Both the position numbers and the translations under genes were made by a program. This document shows, one piece after another, positions 44,369 to 52,119 of a stretch of 64,000 nt of DNA. The DNA is from Bog-756 sp963828385. Lineage in GTDB: Bacteria; Actinomycetota; Acidimicrobiia; Acidimicrobiales; RAAP-2. The stretch spans positions 2,914,001-2,978,000 of the forward strand of contig CAWHEF010000002.1 of assembly GCA_963828385.1 (NCBI GenBank). Direction: 5' to 3'. The notes under the pieces are model-generated. The model did no database searches and was not told the origin of the DNA. It saw only the letters and a program-made list of their open reading frames with translations. Positions within the stretch are counted from its first letter, which is position 1, and every line of letters begins with the position of its first letter.

Positions 44369-44549
44369 CGTCACCTGTCCCGCCCCGACGGTCGTTTGAC
44401 GCCACCTGCCGGCGGCCTGGACGGGGACCGGGGCGACGTCACCGTGGTCCCACTGTGCCCGGTCGTGATTTCCCCCGTGCTACGCCGATGTTTCGGCTCG
44501 ATGAACTCCCAGACGCCCTACCTCCGGCCCGGCCCTGGTTCGTGCCCGC

Positions 44550-44589
44550 CCGGCCACCCGGCCACCCGGCCACCCGGCCGCCCGGCCAC
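44550..44589. repeat. Five tandem 8-bp units CCGGCCAC
   Basis: CCGGCCAC repeats five times, the fourth with one change, in the untranslated region just before the cyclic-nucleotide-binding gene. It is a slippage-prone microsatellite 23 bp upstream of that start. No function is evident. Confidence 0.8.
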
Positions 44590-44611
44590 ACGCCGCGCTA
44601 GCTTTTCGGCC

Positions 44612-45034
44612 ATGGCTCCCCGAACGAAGGCTCTCGACCTGAAGAGCATCTGGCTGTTCTCCAATTGCTCGGCCTCCGAGCTGCGCAAGATCCGAAGCTC
44701 ACTGGACGAGGTCGAGGTGCCCTCCGGAAAGGTCATCGTCGAGGAGGGAAGGGTGGGGCTCGAGCTCTTCCTCATCGTCACGGGCAAAGCCGCCGTCAAG
44801 CGTCGGGGCAGGAAGGTCGCCGTGCTCGGACCGGGCGACTACTTCGGCGAACTGGCCCTCCTCGACCGCCGGCCTCGGTCGGCGTCGGTCATCTCTGAGA
44901 CGGACATGGACCTCCTCGTCCTGTCGCAGCGGCAGTTCAACGGACTGCTCCACTCGATGCCGACCATCTCGCGCAAGCTCCTCGCCGCCATGGCCACCAG
45001 GTTGCGGGAGGCGGACGCCCTGGCCTACGACTGA
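44612..45034 (+). CDS. Cyclic nucleotide-binding domain protein
   Basis: This 140-residue single-domain CAP-type effector fold shows IWLFSNCSASELRKIRSSL, GKVIVEEGRVGLELFLIVTG, LGPGDYFGELALLDRRPRSA (phosphate-binding cassette FGELALL..RPRSA) and a C-terminal helix. It lacks a DNA-binding domain, so it is a stand-alone sensor or scaffold. The start is the ATG at 44612. Its 3' end overlaps the convergent reductase gene by 10 bp. Confidence 0.88.
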   Translation: MAPRTKALDLKSIWLFSNCSASELRKIRSSLDEVEVPSGKVIVEEGRVGLELFLIVTGKAAVKRRGRKVAVLGPGDYFGELALLDRRPRSASVISETDMDLLVLSQRQFNGLLHSMPTISRKLLAAMATRLREADALAYD

Positions 45035-47115
45035 TCGGCGGTCCGCTCGACGGTCTGCTGGGTGGTCCGCTGGGTGGTCCGCTCGACCATCGACTCCTCG
45101 AGCAGCTGGGAGAGGTCGAGGACACGGACATCGTCCTCTTTGGCGTTGGCTCTCACGGCATCGTCGAGCATGATCATGCAGTAGGGGCAGGCGGTCGAGA
45201 CCACGTCGGCACCGGTCCCGATCGCCTCCTCGGTGCGTTCCATGTTGACCCGCTTGCCCAGGTTCTCCTCCAGCCACATGCGGGCGCCGCCCGCCCCGCA
45301 GCAGAAGCCGCGTTCGCGGCACCGCCGCATCTCGACCTGGTTGGCACCGGGGATGGCGTCGATGACCGACCGTGGCTCGTCGAACACGCGGTTGTGGCGA
45401 CCGAGGTAACAGGGGTCGTGATAGGTCACCGTGCCGGCATACCCGCCGCCGGGAGTGAGACGCCCGGCGGAGACAAGATGGTCGAGCAACTGGCTGTGAT
45501 GGATGACCTCGAAGTTCCCGCCGAGGGATGGGTACTCGTTGGCCAGTGTGTTGAAGCAGTGCGGGCAGGTGGCGATAACCTTCTTGACCCCTGCGGCCTC
45601 CAGCGTCTCGATGTTGCCCCGGGCCTGCTCCTGGTAGAGGTATTCGTTGCCGAGACGCCGGGCCGGATCCCCGGTGCAACGCTCCTTCGGGCCGAGGATG
45701 GCGAACGACACGCCGGCACGGTGCAGCATCCGGGCCGTGGCCTGCGCCCCTTTCCGGGCCCGTTCGTCGAGGGCGCCGGCACATCCCACCCAGTAGAGGT
45801 ACTCGACGTCGTCGGGGATGGTGCCCGAGACCACGGGGACGTCGAAGTCGAGGGACTCGGTCCAGTCGGTCCGCTTGGAGGAGCCGAGGCCCCACGGGTC
45901 GCCCTGGTTCTCGATGTTGCGCAGCATGAGCCCGGCCTCGGTCGGGAACCGGGATTCCATCAGCACCTCGTAGCGGCGCATGTCGACGATGGTGTCGATG
46001 TGCTCGATGTCCACCGGGCACTCCTCGACGCAGGCACCGCAGGTGGTGCAGGACCACAGCACGTCGGGATCGATGACCGAGGGGACGAGGCTGTCGACCT
46101 CTTGACCGGTGGCCCGGTTGTTCGCCATCACCCGGTCCGCAACGGAGAAGAGGTTGTCCCGCAGGTCCATGATGACCAGCTTCGGAGACAGGGGCTTTCC
46201 CGTGTTCCAGGCCGGGCACTGGGACTGGCACCGTCCGCACTCGGTGCAGGTGGCCAGGTCCAACAGCTGCTTCCACGAGAAGTCCTCGATCCGCCCTGCC
46301 CCGAAGACCACCTCGTCCTCGTCGCCCACGTCCTCCATCGACATGTCCGGTGTGGACGCCAGGGCGCCGAGGGCCCTCGGCCGACGGGAGGTCACGACGT
46401 TGATCGGCGCCAGGAAGATGTGGAGGTGCTTCGAGTAGGACACGAAGACGAGGAAGCCGGTGATGATGGCGACGTTGGCCAGAAGGGCCACTGTCTCGAT
46501 GACGCTGTTCACCCCGGTGCCGAGGGGGGCAAGGGCTCGGGCGATCCCGTGCGAGGCGAACGCCCACCATCCGTAGGGGAAGTTGCCGGTGTTGACCTGA
46601 GCCGCCCGGTACAGGAGCAGGGTGACGATGACCCCGAAGATCATGAGCAGGACCAGCCATGCCGCCGTCGTGTGGGAACCGAAGAATCGGGACCGTCTGC
46701 TCTCCCTCTTGGGGGAGTTCTTCACCCGGATGGCGACGAACACCAGAAGGGAGACGATGACGGCGACGGCGAAGAAGTCCTCGAGGAACCCGATGACGGC
46801 GGTGTGACCTATGAGGGGGAGATGGAAGTTGCGCTGGAAAAGGTCCCCGTAGGCCTCGATGATGGTCAGGAGCAGGATGGTGAAGCCCCAGAACGTGAAG
46901 GCATGGGCAAGTCCCGGCACCGTCCACTGGAGGAGCTTCTTCTGACCGCCAACCTCGACGACCTCGGCCTTGATCCGCTTCGGCACGTCCCGGAAGCGGG
47001 AGGGAGCGGCCTGCTCACCAGCCGAGATGAGCTGGAAGAGCCAGAAGAACCGGCGACCGGCGATGGCGAACATGACCACCGTGATCCCGACTCCTACGGC
47101 GATTCTGAGGGGCAC
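45025..47115 (-). CDS. etfD: Membrane iron-sulfur reductase, EtfD/HdrD-like
   Basis: This 696-residue protein has a NarI-like membrane part with about six helices (1-250). Two 4Fe-4S motifs follow (CTECGRCQSQCP and CTTCGACVEECP), then two CCG domains (WVGCAGAL, CPHCFNTLANEYP; HDPCYLGRH, CCGAGGARMW, CPYCMIML). The layout matches the mycobacterial protein that passes electrons from ETF to menaquinone in fatty-acid beta-oxidation. The C-terminal 20 residues are four imperfect ERTT/QRTT-type repeats. The symbol is by analogy; no ETF genes are in the window. Confidence 0.82.
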   Translation of the reverse strand: MPLRIAVGVGITVVMFAIAGRRFFWLFQLISAGEQAAPSRFRDVPKRIKAEVVEVGGQKKLLQWTVPGLAHAFTFWGFTILLLTIIEAYGDLFQRNFHLPLIGHTAVIGFLEDFFAVAVIVSLLVFVAIRVKNSPKRESRRSRFFGSHTTAAWLVLLMIFGVIVTLLLYRAAQVNTGNFPYGWWAFASHGIARALAPLGTGVNSVIETVALLANVAIITGFLVFVSYSKHLHIFLAPINVVTSRRPRALGALASTPDMSMEDVGDEDEVVFGAGRIEDFSWKQLLDLATCTECGRCQSQCPAWNTGKPLSPKLVIMDLRDNLFSVADRVMANNRATGQEVDSLVPSVIDPDVLWSCTTCGACVEECPVDIEHIDTIVDMRRYEVLMESRFPTEAGLMLRNIENQGDPWGLGSSKRTDWTESLDFDVPVVSGTIPDDVEYLYWVGCAGALDERARKGAQATARMLHRAGVSFAILGPKERCTGDPARRLGNEYLYQEQARGNIETLEAAGVKKVIATCPHCFNTLANEYPSLGGNFEVIHHSQLLDHLVSAGRLTPGGGYAGTVTYHDPCYLGRHNRVFDEPRSVIDAIPGANQVEMRRCRERGFCCGAGGARMWLEENLGKRVNMERTEEAIGTGADVVSTACPYCMIMLDDAVRANAKEDDVRVLDLSQLLEESMVERTTQRTTQQTVERTADQS
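45041..45088 (-). repeat. Four tandem 12-bp units at the 3' end of the reductase gene
   Basis: Units based on GTCCGCTCGACG/GTCCGCTGGGTG (plus strand) repeat four times and encode the VERT-TQRT-TQQT-VERT tail. The array looks slippage-derived and probably varies in copy number. Confidence 0.75.
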
Positions 47116-47183
47116 TGCGTTCCTCCTATGGGGTTACTGAAGAGTAACAAAGGCGGTGGGCCGTGCGACAACGCTGGTCCTCG

Positions 47184-47747
47184 TCATGGGCGGAAGTTGT
47201 CGGCATACCTGCTGGGGGTGGGTCCCCATTGGCCCTGATACTTGGACCGGAGCCTCTCGGATCCGTAGGGATGGTCGGCAGTGGTCGTCATCTGCAAAAA
47301 GCTGATCTGGCCGACCTTCATCCCCGGATAGACCGTGATCGGAAGGTTGGCCACGTTGGAAAGCTCGAGGGTCAGGTTGCCGTCCCAGCCGGCATCCACA
47401 AAACCGGCGGTGGAGTGGATGAGCAGGCCGAGGCGGCCGAGCGACGACTTCCCTTCGAGCCGGGCCACCAGATCGTCGGGGAGCGTGACCCTCTCCTTCG
47501 TCGATCCGAGCACGAACTCCCCGGGGTGGAGGATGAGCGGGTCCTCTCCCGTGTCCACCAGCTCGGTCAGGTCCTCCTGGCTCTCGCGCACGTCGATCAC
47601 CCGGCTCGTGTGGTTGCGGAAGAGCCGGAAGTAGTGGTCGACGTGGAGATCGACCGAGGACGGCTGGATGCAGCTTTCGTCGAAGGGGTCGATCTTGATC
47701 GTCCCCTCTTCGAGCGCCTTGCGGATGGAGCGGTCGGAGAGAACCAT
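47184..47747 (-). CDS. dcd: dCTP deaminase
   Basis: This 187-residue enzyme deaminates dCTP. Motifs are MVLSDRSIRKALEEG, QPSSVDLHVDHYFRLF, LEGKSSLGRLGLLIHSTAGF (active-site Glu region) and ELSNVANLPITVYPGMKVGQ. Actinobacterial enzymes of this length, with HSTAGFVDAG, are often bifunctional and also hydrolyse dUTP to dUMP. It follows the reductase gene by about 68 bp on the same strand, with no overlap. Confidence 0.94.
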   Translation of the reverse strand: MVLSDRSIRKALEEGTIKIDPFDESCIQPSSVDLHVDHYFRLFRNHTSRVIDVRESQEDLTELVDTGEDPLILHPGEFVLGSTKERVTLPDDLVARLEGKSSLGRLGLLIHSTAGFVDAGWDGNLTLELSNVANLPITVYPGMKVGQISFLQMTTTADHPYGSERLRSKYQGQWGPTPSRYADNFRP

Positions 47748-47804
47748 GCCGGTCAGACGATAGTGGGGCCTGACCCAGCCGGCCTACTCGCCGCCCAGAT
47801 CCCT

Positions 47805-48605
47805 TCATCCCACCGTTACGACGGCGGGTACAGGAGTGTCGGCCTCGAAGAATTCGTGAACGAGCGCATCGACCCCGATGCCGAAGACGGTCCACTCGCG
47901 GAGCGCACCCCCCGGGCCGGTCGGGAGGAGGATGCCGGACATCTCGCTGTCCACGCGATTGCGGAGCGCACACCCTTCAGCCAGGGCGGACGCGGCCACC
48001 GTGAACTGGCGCAGGGTGAGGCCGCGCCGCAGTCTGAGCCCGAGCCCGTTGCCGATGCGGGCCATCTCCTCCTCGTCGCCGTCGGTCAGTCTCTTGTAGC
48101 CGTCGAGCAGCGCTTCCTTGATCCGGCGCTTCTCGTCGGTCATGTGTCCGATCGTTCCGAGCGCCCAGACGCCGAGCCAGACCGACCAGGCCCGAGAGTT
48201 ACGGAGAAGGCTCATGTTGGCCTGGGCACCGACTCGACAGAACTCGCGCATGGCCGCTTCCGACCCCAACGGCGCCCCGGCCCGCAGCATTCCGATCTCC
48301 ACGCTTGTCGCCTCCGCGGTGAAGGCGTGACGCTCGGGGTCATCGGTGTCCGCCGCCACCAGGGACAGCACGTCGGCCTGATAGTCGGCCTGGTTCTTCC
48401 AGATGCGACCGATGACCGATGCGTTCGTCAGGCGGACCCCGGTCTCACGTTCCACTCGCTCGAAGACCCGCTTGAAGGTAACGTTGCCCGCCCCCAAACC
48501 GAGCCCCTGCTCGCGGAGGATCGTCAGGGCGGTGTCGAGGAGCAGGGCGCGCAGCTCCTCGCGACTACGTCGTGGCCTCGTCCGCCGGTCATCGCAGGTT
48601 GCCAT
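47805..48605 (-). CDS. TetR-family transcriptional regulator
   Basis: This 266-residue protein begins RPRRSREELRALLLDTALTI, a TetR-type first helix. A helix-turn-helix follows (VTFKRVFERVERETGVRLTN, ASVIGRIWKNQADYQADVL). The long C-terminal domain (about 95-260) is helical with a basic GNGLGLRLRRGLTLRQF segment. It stands alone, divergent from the accessory segment. Its ligand is unknown. A palindrome at 48789-48805 may be its operator. Confidence 0.82.
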   Translation of the reverse strand: MATCDDRRTRPRRSREELRALLLDTALTILREQGLGLGAGNVTFKRVFERVERETGVRLTNASVIGRIWKNQADYQADVLSLVAADTDDPERHAFTAEATSVEIGMLRAGAPLGSEAAMREFCRVGAQANMSLLRNSRAWSVWLGVWALGTIGHMTDEKRRIKEALLDGYKRLTDGDEEEMARIGNGLGLRLRRGLTLRQFTVAASALAEGCALRNRVDSEMSGILLPTGPGGALREWTVFGIGVDALVHEFFEADTPVPAVVTVG

Positions 48606-49122
48606 CGGTCTCGCAATACTGACGGCGACACCGACTTGGTGCCCCTAGCCCTTCCCCGATCATGCACGTCCGTACCGACGGGTGGCAACGATCCAGGTCC
48701 GGCGAATGCAGGCGGGCGCGAGCATTGGGGCCCGTGCCGGTGACAGGCGCATCACTGCGCCGATCCCGACCTTGTGAGTGGATTATTTTGCAACTAACGA
48801 TTGCATTTGGCAGGAAGCGGGACAATACTGAACGAGTTGGCGGCGGATCCCCTGAAGACCCCGGTGGCGGCCGGGGTATCTTCGGTCGGCCGTTCGCGCC
48901 CCGGTATTTCGTTCGTCCCCATGACGAACAGGTCGTCGGTTGCGAACGCGAGCATCCGTGGCGGAGGGCGACGCACAGCGCTGTGCCCGTCGGTCCTTGT
49001 CGTCGGGCCGGCAGGTGCTCAAAGAAGGTGCGCGCCGCGTGGCCGACCCCGGGCACGGGGAGGGCTACACGAATGCGATGCCAGCGAGGTCAAAGCTCAG
49101 ACACGCTAGGGTCGCGGGCCAC
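48606..49122. other. Intergenic stretch without a convincing gene
   Basis: No frame here has a plausible protein. The DNA is more AT-rich than its flanks around 48780-48835. It contains the TGCAA-N7-TTGCA palindrome and a CGGGACAATACTGAAC element reminiscent of the repeats at 50175. The tRNA-Gly gene follows directly. Confidence 0.6.
48789..48805. promoter_or_regulatory. Palindrome TGCAA-N7-TTGCA, possible TetR operator
   Basis: TGCAA at 48789-48793 and TTGCA at 48801-48805 form an exact inverted repeat around 7 bp, in an AT-rich patch 184 bp upstream of the TetR gene. TetR proteins bind such dyads, but the distance is long and the link is inferred. Confidence 0.35.
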
Positions 49123-49193
49123 GCGGGCGTAGTTCAGAGGCAGAACATCAGCTTCCCAAGCTGAGAACGCGGGTTCGATTCCCGTCGCCCGCT
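49123..49193 (+). tRNA. tRNA-Gly (CCC)
   Basis: Acceptor GCGGGCG pairs with CGCCCGC. The D arm is GTTC...GAAC. The anticodon stem TCAGC/GCTGA holds the loop TTCCCAA, giving anticodon CCC. The T arm CGGG/CCCG has the loop TTCGATT. The discriminator is T at 49193 and CCA is not encoded. It borders the degenerate accessory segment, a typical integration-site position. Confidence 0.95.
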
Positions 49194-49300
49194 CTCGTCA
49201 TCCCCGTGGTCAGCGGCGTTGTCGTCAACATCCCCGGTCTGCTCCTCGTCGACCATGGCACATTCATGGCACATTTTTGCCATGGCTCTCATGTGCGAGT

Positions 49301-49400
49301 CCGGTTCATCCTTGACACTGTGGCTCCGGTACCTGCTTGACACTTTCCGGACGCGGTTCCGGTACCTGGGCGACACTGGCTCCGGTAGGTCGGCGACACT
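49301..49400 (+). repeat. Four direct repeats, candidate IS terminal binding sites
   Basis: Variants of CCGGTACCTGGGCGACACT lie at 49301-49320, 49326-49344, 49359-49377 and 49382-49400, in the same orientation and 23-33 bp apart. Arrays of about 20-bp repeats with GTGTC on the opposite strand are typical of IS21/IS481-type insertion-sequence ends. No transposase is present, so this is probably a remnant. Confidence 0.6.
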
Positions 49401-49419
49401 TCATGCGCAGCCCGTCGTA

Positions 49420-49602
49420 TATACGGACCTCGCGATAGCGGCCCGTGCCTTTGGACTCAGTTATGCAGCATCCTGGGCGATCGCTTCCGGCATCATTGGC
49501 AAGGACGATGGCGAGCAGTGGAGCGCGGACCTCTCGCAGGCGGATGCCGAAGGACGATTCGTTGCCTCCGTTACCGGCTTTCGGCTGCATGGGCGCAAGT
49601 AA
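49420..49602 (+). pseudogene. 3' fragment of a SAM-dependent methyltransferase-like gene
   Basis: The last about 60 codons, AFGLSYAASWAIASGIIGKDD then WSADLSQADAEGRFVASVTG and FRLHGRK, look like the C-terminus of class I methyltransferases, which often end in a GRFFxSxTGFLVxGRK pattern. Upstream there is no matching N-terminal domain; the frame runs into the IS-like repeats. The gene was probably cut by an insertion. The identification is by pattern only. Confidence 0.5.
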
Positions 49603-49994
49603 CAAGTAAGGGGAGGGTCGTCGCCCCTGGCGTGCCAAACCACCACGACCACCACTTTTTTTTCGTGGGCAGAGCGTGGCGCTTGAAACAGGTGTGCAGC
49701 CTCGCGGACTTCGGGCCAACAACGTGCCGGATCGATCTGGCACAACGGACATGGCGCAAATGAGGGACCAAGCGGTGGAATGGGTTCGCCCGGCTGCGCA
49801 GTGTCCTCGCTTTCGAGCAGGAGGGCAGGCGCTTCGTGCGAGCCCCACTGCCATCGGTCTATACCTTGTATTCATGCTTGTGGTCACAGCTCGGGGGATC
49901 TTTCTGGTGATCCGGAGGATTGACCCTCCGCGCACTCGATGGGGAGACGGCAGAGGGCGATACGTGCCTCGGGTATCGGAGAGGTGACGAGGTG

Positions 49995-50258
49995 ATGTCG
50001 GATACAGCCCTTGCCGGAGGTGCCCTGGCAGGAGTGGGCATCTCGATCGTCTACTACGCAGTGTGTATCCGGCTCGTGCTGAAGAGAACGCCCAAGCACC
50101 TGGCCCGTCACTTTCACGAGTCCGATAGTCCAGTTCGATTCAGACGCGACTCCCCTGTCTGGGCGAGACTGGCTCTGGTACCTGGGCAATACTGGTTGCG
50201 ATTGGTAAACGACACCTCGGTATCCGCGGTTCCCACGCCGCATCTACGATTCGCGTAA
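49995..50258 (+). CDS. Possible small membrane protein, doubtful
   Basis: The ATG at 49995, after a GAGGTGACGAGG ribosome-like site, opens 87 codons. One hydrophobic helix is visible (LAGGALAGVGISIVYYAVCI) followed by a basic segment RLVLKRTPKHLARHFH. The 3' third overlaps the second IS-like repeat cluster (50152-50193), so the natural C-terminus may have been replaced. An overlapping frame at 49676-49987 also has one hydrophobic helix but no other support. The stretch 49603-49994 otherwise shows only a T8 run at 49656-49663. Confidence 0.35.
   Translation: MSDTALAGGALAGVGISIVYYAVCIRLVLKRTPKHLARHFHESDSPVRFRRDSPVWARLALVPGQYWLRLVNDTSVSAVPTPHLRFA
50152..50193 (+). repeat. Second cluster of IS-end-like repeats
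   Basis: CTGGTACCTGGGCAATACT at 50175-50193 and a weaker CCCCTGTCTGGGCGAGACT at 50152-50170 match the repeat family at 49301-49400, in the same orientation. A further GGTAAACGACACC follows at about 50205. Together the clusters bracket about 750 bp. Confidence 0.5.
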
Positions 50259-50867
50259 ATGTCATTTCGTCTGCGAGGTGCCGACTGGGATCGCATTGCG
50301 AACAATCTCGGCCAAACCGGATGGTCCCATCTACGCGCCGCCCTCGAGGCGTCGACCTGCGCTGCACTACTCGACGCGGCGCCCGAGGACTGGCATCCAC
50401 TTCCCCCCGAAGAGGGGGTGGTTCGTCAGGCTGGCTTCTCCACCTACGCGGCAACCGCCGATTGCGAAATTACAGTTAATGACCTCGCGTGTGAACTCGT
50501 CGACGCACTCTCCGAGGCGGAAACGGTAAGAGCGTGGCCGCAGCTTCCGGCGTTCAACGAGACCACGTGGGTGCACTATCCACGCGGCGTAGGGCACATC
50601 ACGGCGCACCGAGATCCCACCGCTTACACAGGAATCATTGCAGTGTGCAACCTAGAAGGCGAGGCGAAGTTTCGAGTCTTTGATGTAAGGGGCCCGACCG
50701 AATGGACGACATCCGCCGGCGACGTCGTCTTGTTCTGCGGCTCTGACTGGCCGACGACGGATCGGCCTCGTCCACGACACGAAGCGGATCCGCCCCTAGT
50801 CGGTGACCGAACGATCATGACGCTACGGCACAACATTCGAGGTGCTGGACACCGCTACGACGTTTGA
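50259..50867 (+). CDS. 2OG-Fe(II) oxygenase-like protein
   Basis: This 202-residue protein has HITAHRDPTAYTG (HxD metal pair), GIIAVCNLEGEAKFRVFD, a GDVVLFCG turn, a distal His in RHEADPP and Arg in RTIMTLRHN. This is the double-stranded beta-helix pattern of 2-oxoglutarate/Fe(II) dioxygenases, though short. Its start codon follows the second repeat cluster. Codon use and base composition look less GC-biased than its flanks, suggesting transfer. The substrate is unknown, and it is an orphan with no operon partner. Confidence 0.68.
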   Translation: MSFRLRGADWDRIANNLGQTGWSHLRAALEASTCAALLDAAPEDWHPLPPEEGVVRQAGFSTYAATADCEITVNDLACELVDALSEAETVRAWPQLPAFNETTWVHYPRGVGHITAHRDPTAYTGIIAVCNLEGEAKFRVFDVRGPTEWTTSAGDVVLFCGSDWPTTDRPRPRHEADPPLVGDRTIMTLRHNIRGAGHRYDV

Positions 50868-51264
50868 TCGAGCACCATCTGGCATCAATGCGTAACAGCA
50901 GCGAGGACGTGATCCCCGGTGCAACCGACGTCGTCGAGATCGAAGGTGGCCGGCTCTTTTTCCCGGACGAGCGATCCGGGAGCTAGTCAGGTCGCTGCGT
51001 CACCACTGGTCCACGTTGATACGCGCGGCATGATCGTCAGTTCTCCGATCCGGCTGGCGACCAGTGGGGGTCACGCCCCGTCCATGCAATGAACGCCTGC
51101 GACGTCGAGGCGCCGGCTGGAGCGGGAGCCGGGTCAGAGAAGACTCGGCCGTTTCGGACCGCGGCATCGGGGAGGGGATCGATGGTCGCATGGGCAAAGG
51201 CAATGATCGATCCCCGCTGGAACCTCCAGGTCCTCGCCGACGCTGTGTGCCACGCTTTCCGGCC
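50868..51264. other. Degenerate intergenic stretch
   Basis: An ATG at 50888 opens 32 codons (MRNSSEDVIPGATDVVEIEG, then a stop by 50986) without an obvious partner. It looks like a fragment. The rest up to about 51264 shows no supported gene; long frames here are GC-driven shadows. Confidence 0.45.
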
Positions 51265-51504
51265 GGACCCCGCACGGAGTTGGGCCAGCTTCCGGACCCG
51301 CGGGTCGAGGACACGACCGTGGCTCCGCTACAGAAGGAATCCCTGGACGGCGTGGTCCAGGACATCGGGAACGAGCGCGTAGGTCGTCCACCAATCTCCT
51401 CGCGTGCCATCGGCAGTTCCCGGTTGCTCAACGGGGCAGCGGTCACCGAAGACAAAATCGTAGGCGGCAAGAACCCCGGGGGAGGTGGCGTCGAGCCGCC
51501 GCAT
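51265..51504 (-). pseudogene. Broken carboxymuconolactone decarboxylase-family gene
   Basis: The ATG at 51504, 15 bp after the VOC stop, opens MRRLDATSPGVLAAYDFVFG, then RCPVEQPGTADGTRGDWW and TTYALVPDVLDHAVQGF, a clear match to the N-terminus of actinobacterial CMD proteins. It stops at TAG 51328-51330, where homologs read FxxYRSP. After the stop the same frame still reads RSHGRVLDPRVRKLAQLRAG, again family-like, then similarity fades. The gene is a decayed relic of the catabolic cluster. Confidence 0.7.
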
Positions 51505-51519
51505 CTCCGAGCCGGGGCA

Positions 51520-52065
51520 TCAGGCGATGTCGACCGCCCGGGCCGGGGAGTGGGCGACGTCCCGGTCGGAAAAGGTCCGGGTCCACGCGGCCATCTCCAG
51601 CAGGATCCCGTCAGGGTCCTGGAAGTAGACGGAACGGACGAAGACCCCGTCATGGACCTCGGCGGCGATACCCCATTCGCTGTCGTCGTGGTTCGCCACC
51701 TCACTGCAGGACACACCGGCGCTGATCAGCCGGTCCCGGTAGTCCTCGATCTTGTCGGCGGGAACCGCAAAGGCGACGTGGTTCATGGAGGAGATCGAAC
51801 TGGTGAGCGTCCCCTGATCGGGTCGCACCCCGGGTCCGCTCACCCCCGGCACTCCCTCGGCGGCGTCCGGAAACCAGAAGAAAGCCAGGTGATCTCCTCC
51901 CCCGCAGTCAAAGAAGAAGTGCTGGCCCATCCCGGCCGGCAGCTCGATCGTCTTGACCAGCGGCATCCCGAGGACGCCCTGATAGAAGTCGACTGTCGCC
52001 GCCATGTCCGAGCACACGAGTGCCAAGTGGTTGATCCCGCCGAACTGCATCGCTTCGTCGCTCAT
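51520..52065 (-). CDS. VOC-family dioxygenase/glyoxalase-like protein
   Basis: This 181-residue vicinal-oxygen-chelate protein has two beta-alpha-beta modules: GINHLALVCSDMAATVDFYQ, GQHFFFDCGGGDHLAFFWFP and MNHVAFAVPADKIEDYRDRL, with YFQDPDGILLEMAAW at the end. Metal-ligand candidates are His13, the two later His and the terminal Glu. Such proteins cleave aromatic rings or handle thiol adducts. It sits between the APH/DUF6285 gene and the CMD relic on one strand. Confidence 0.85.
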   Translation of the reverse strand: MSDEAMQFGGINHLALVCSDMAATVDFYQGVLGMPLVKTIELPAGMGQHFFFDCGGGDHLAFFWFPDAAEGVPGVSGPGVRPDQGTLTSSISSMNHVAFAVPADKIEDYRDRLISAGVSCSEVANHDDSEWGIAAEVHDGVFVRSVYFQDPDGILLEMAAWTRTFSDRDVAHSPARAVDIA

Positions 52066-52119
52066 CTCTGCTCCTCGCCTCAGAGTAGACCGACGGAATG
52101 CAGGGCGCCTACGTGGCTC

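Noticed and set aside
45394..47238. A 614-codon plus-strand open frame opposite the EtfD-like reductase
   Set aside because: No recognisable domains, and it mirrors the codon positions of the iron-sulfur gene.
47163..48743. A 526-codon plus-strand open frame across dcd and the TetR gene
   Set aside because: It is antisense to two well-supported genes and has a shadow-type composition.
49656..49663. A T8 run as a rho-independent terminator
   Set aside because: No stable GC stem directly precedes it; the only pairing bases flank the run itself.
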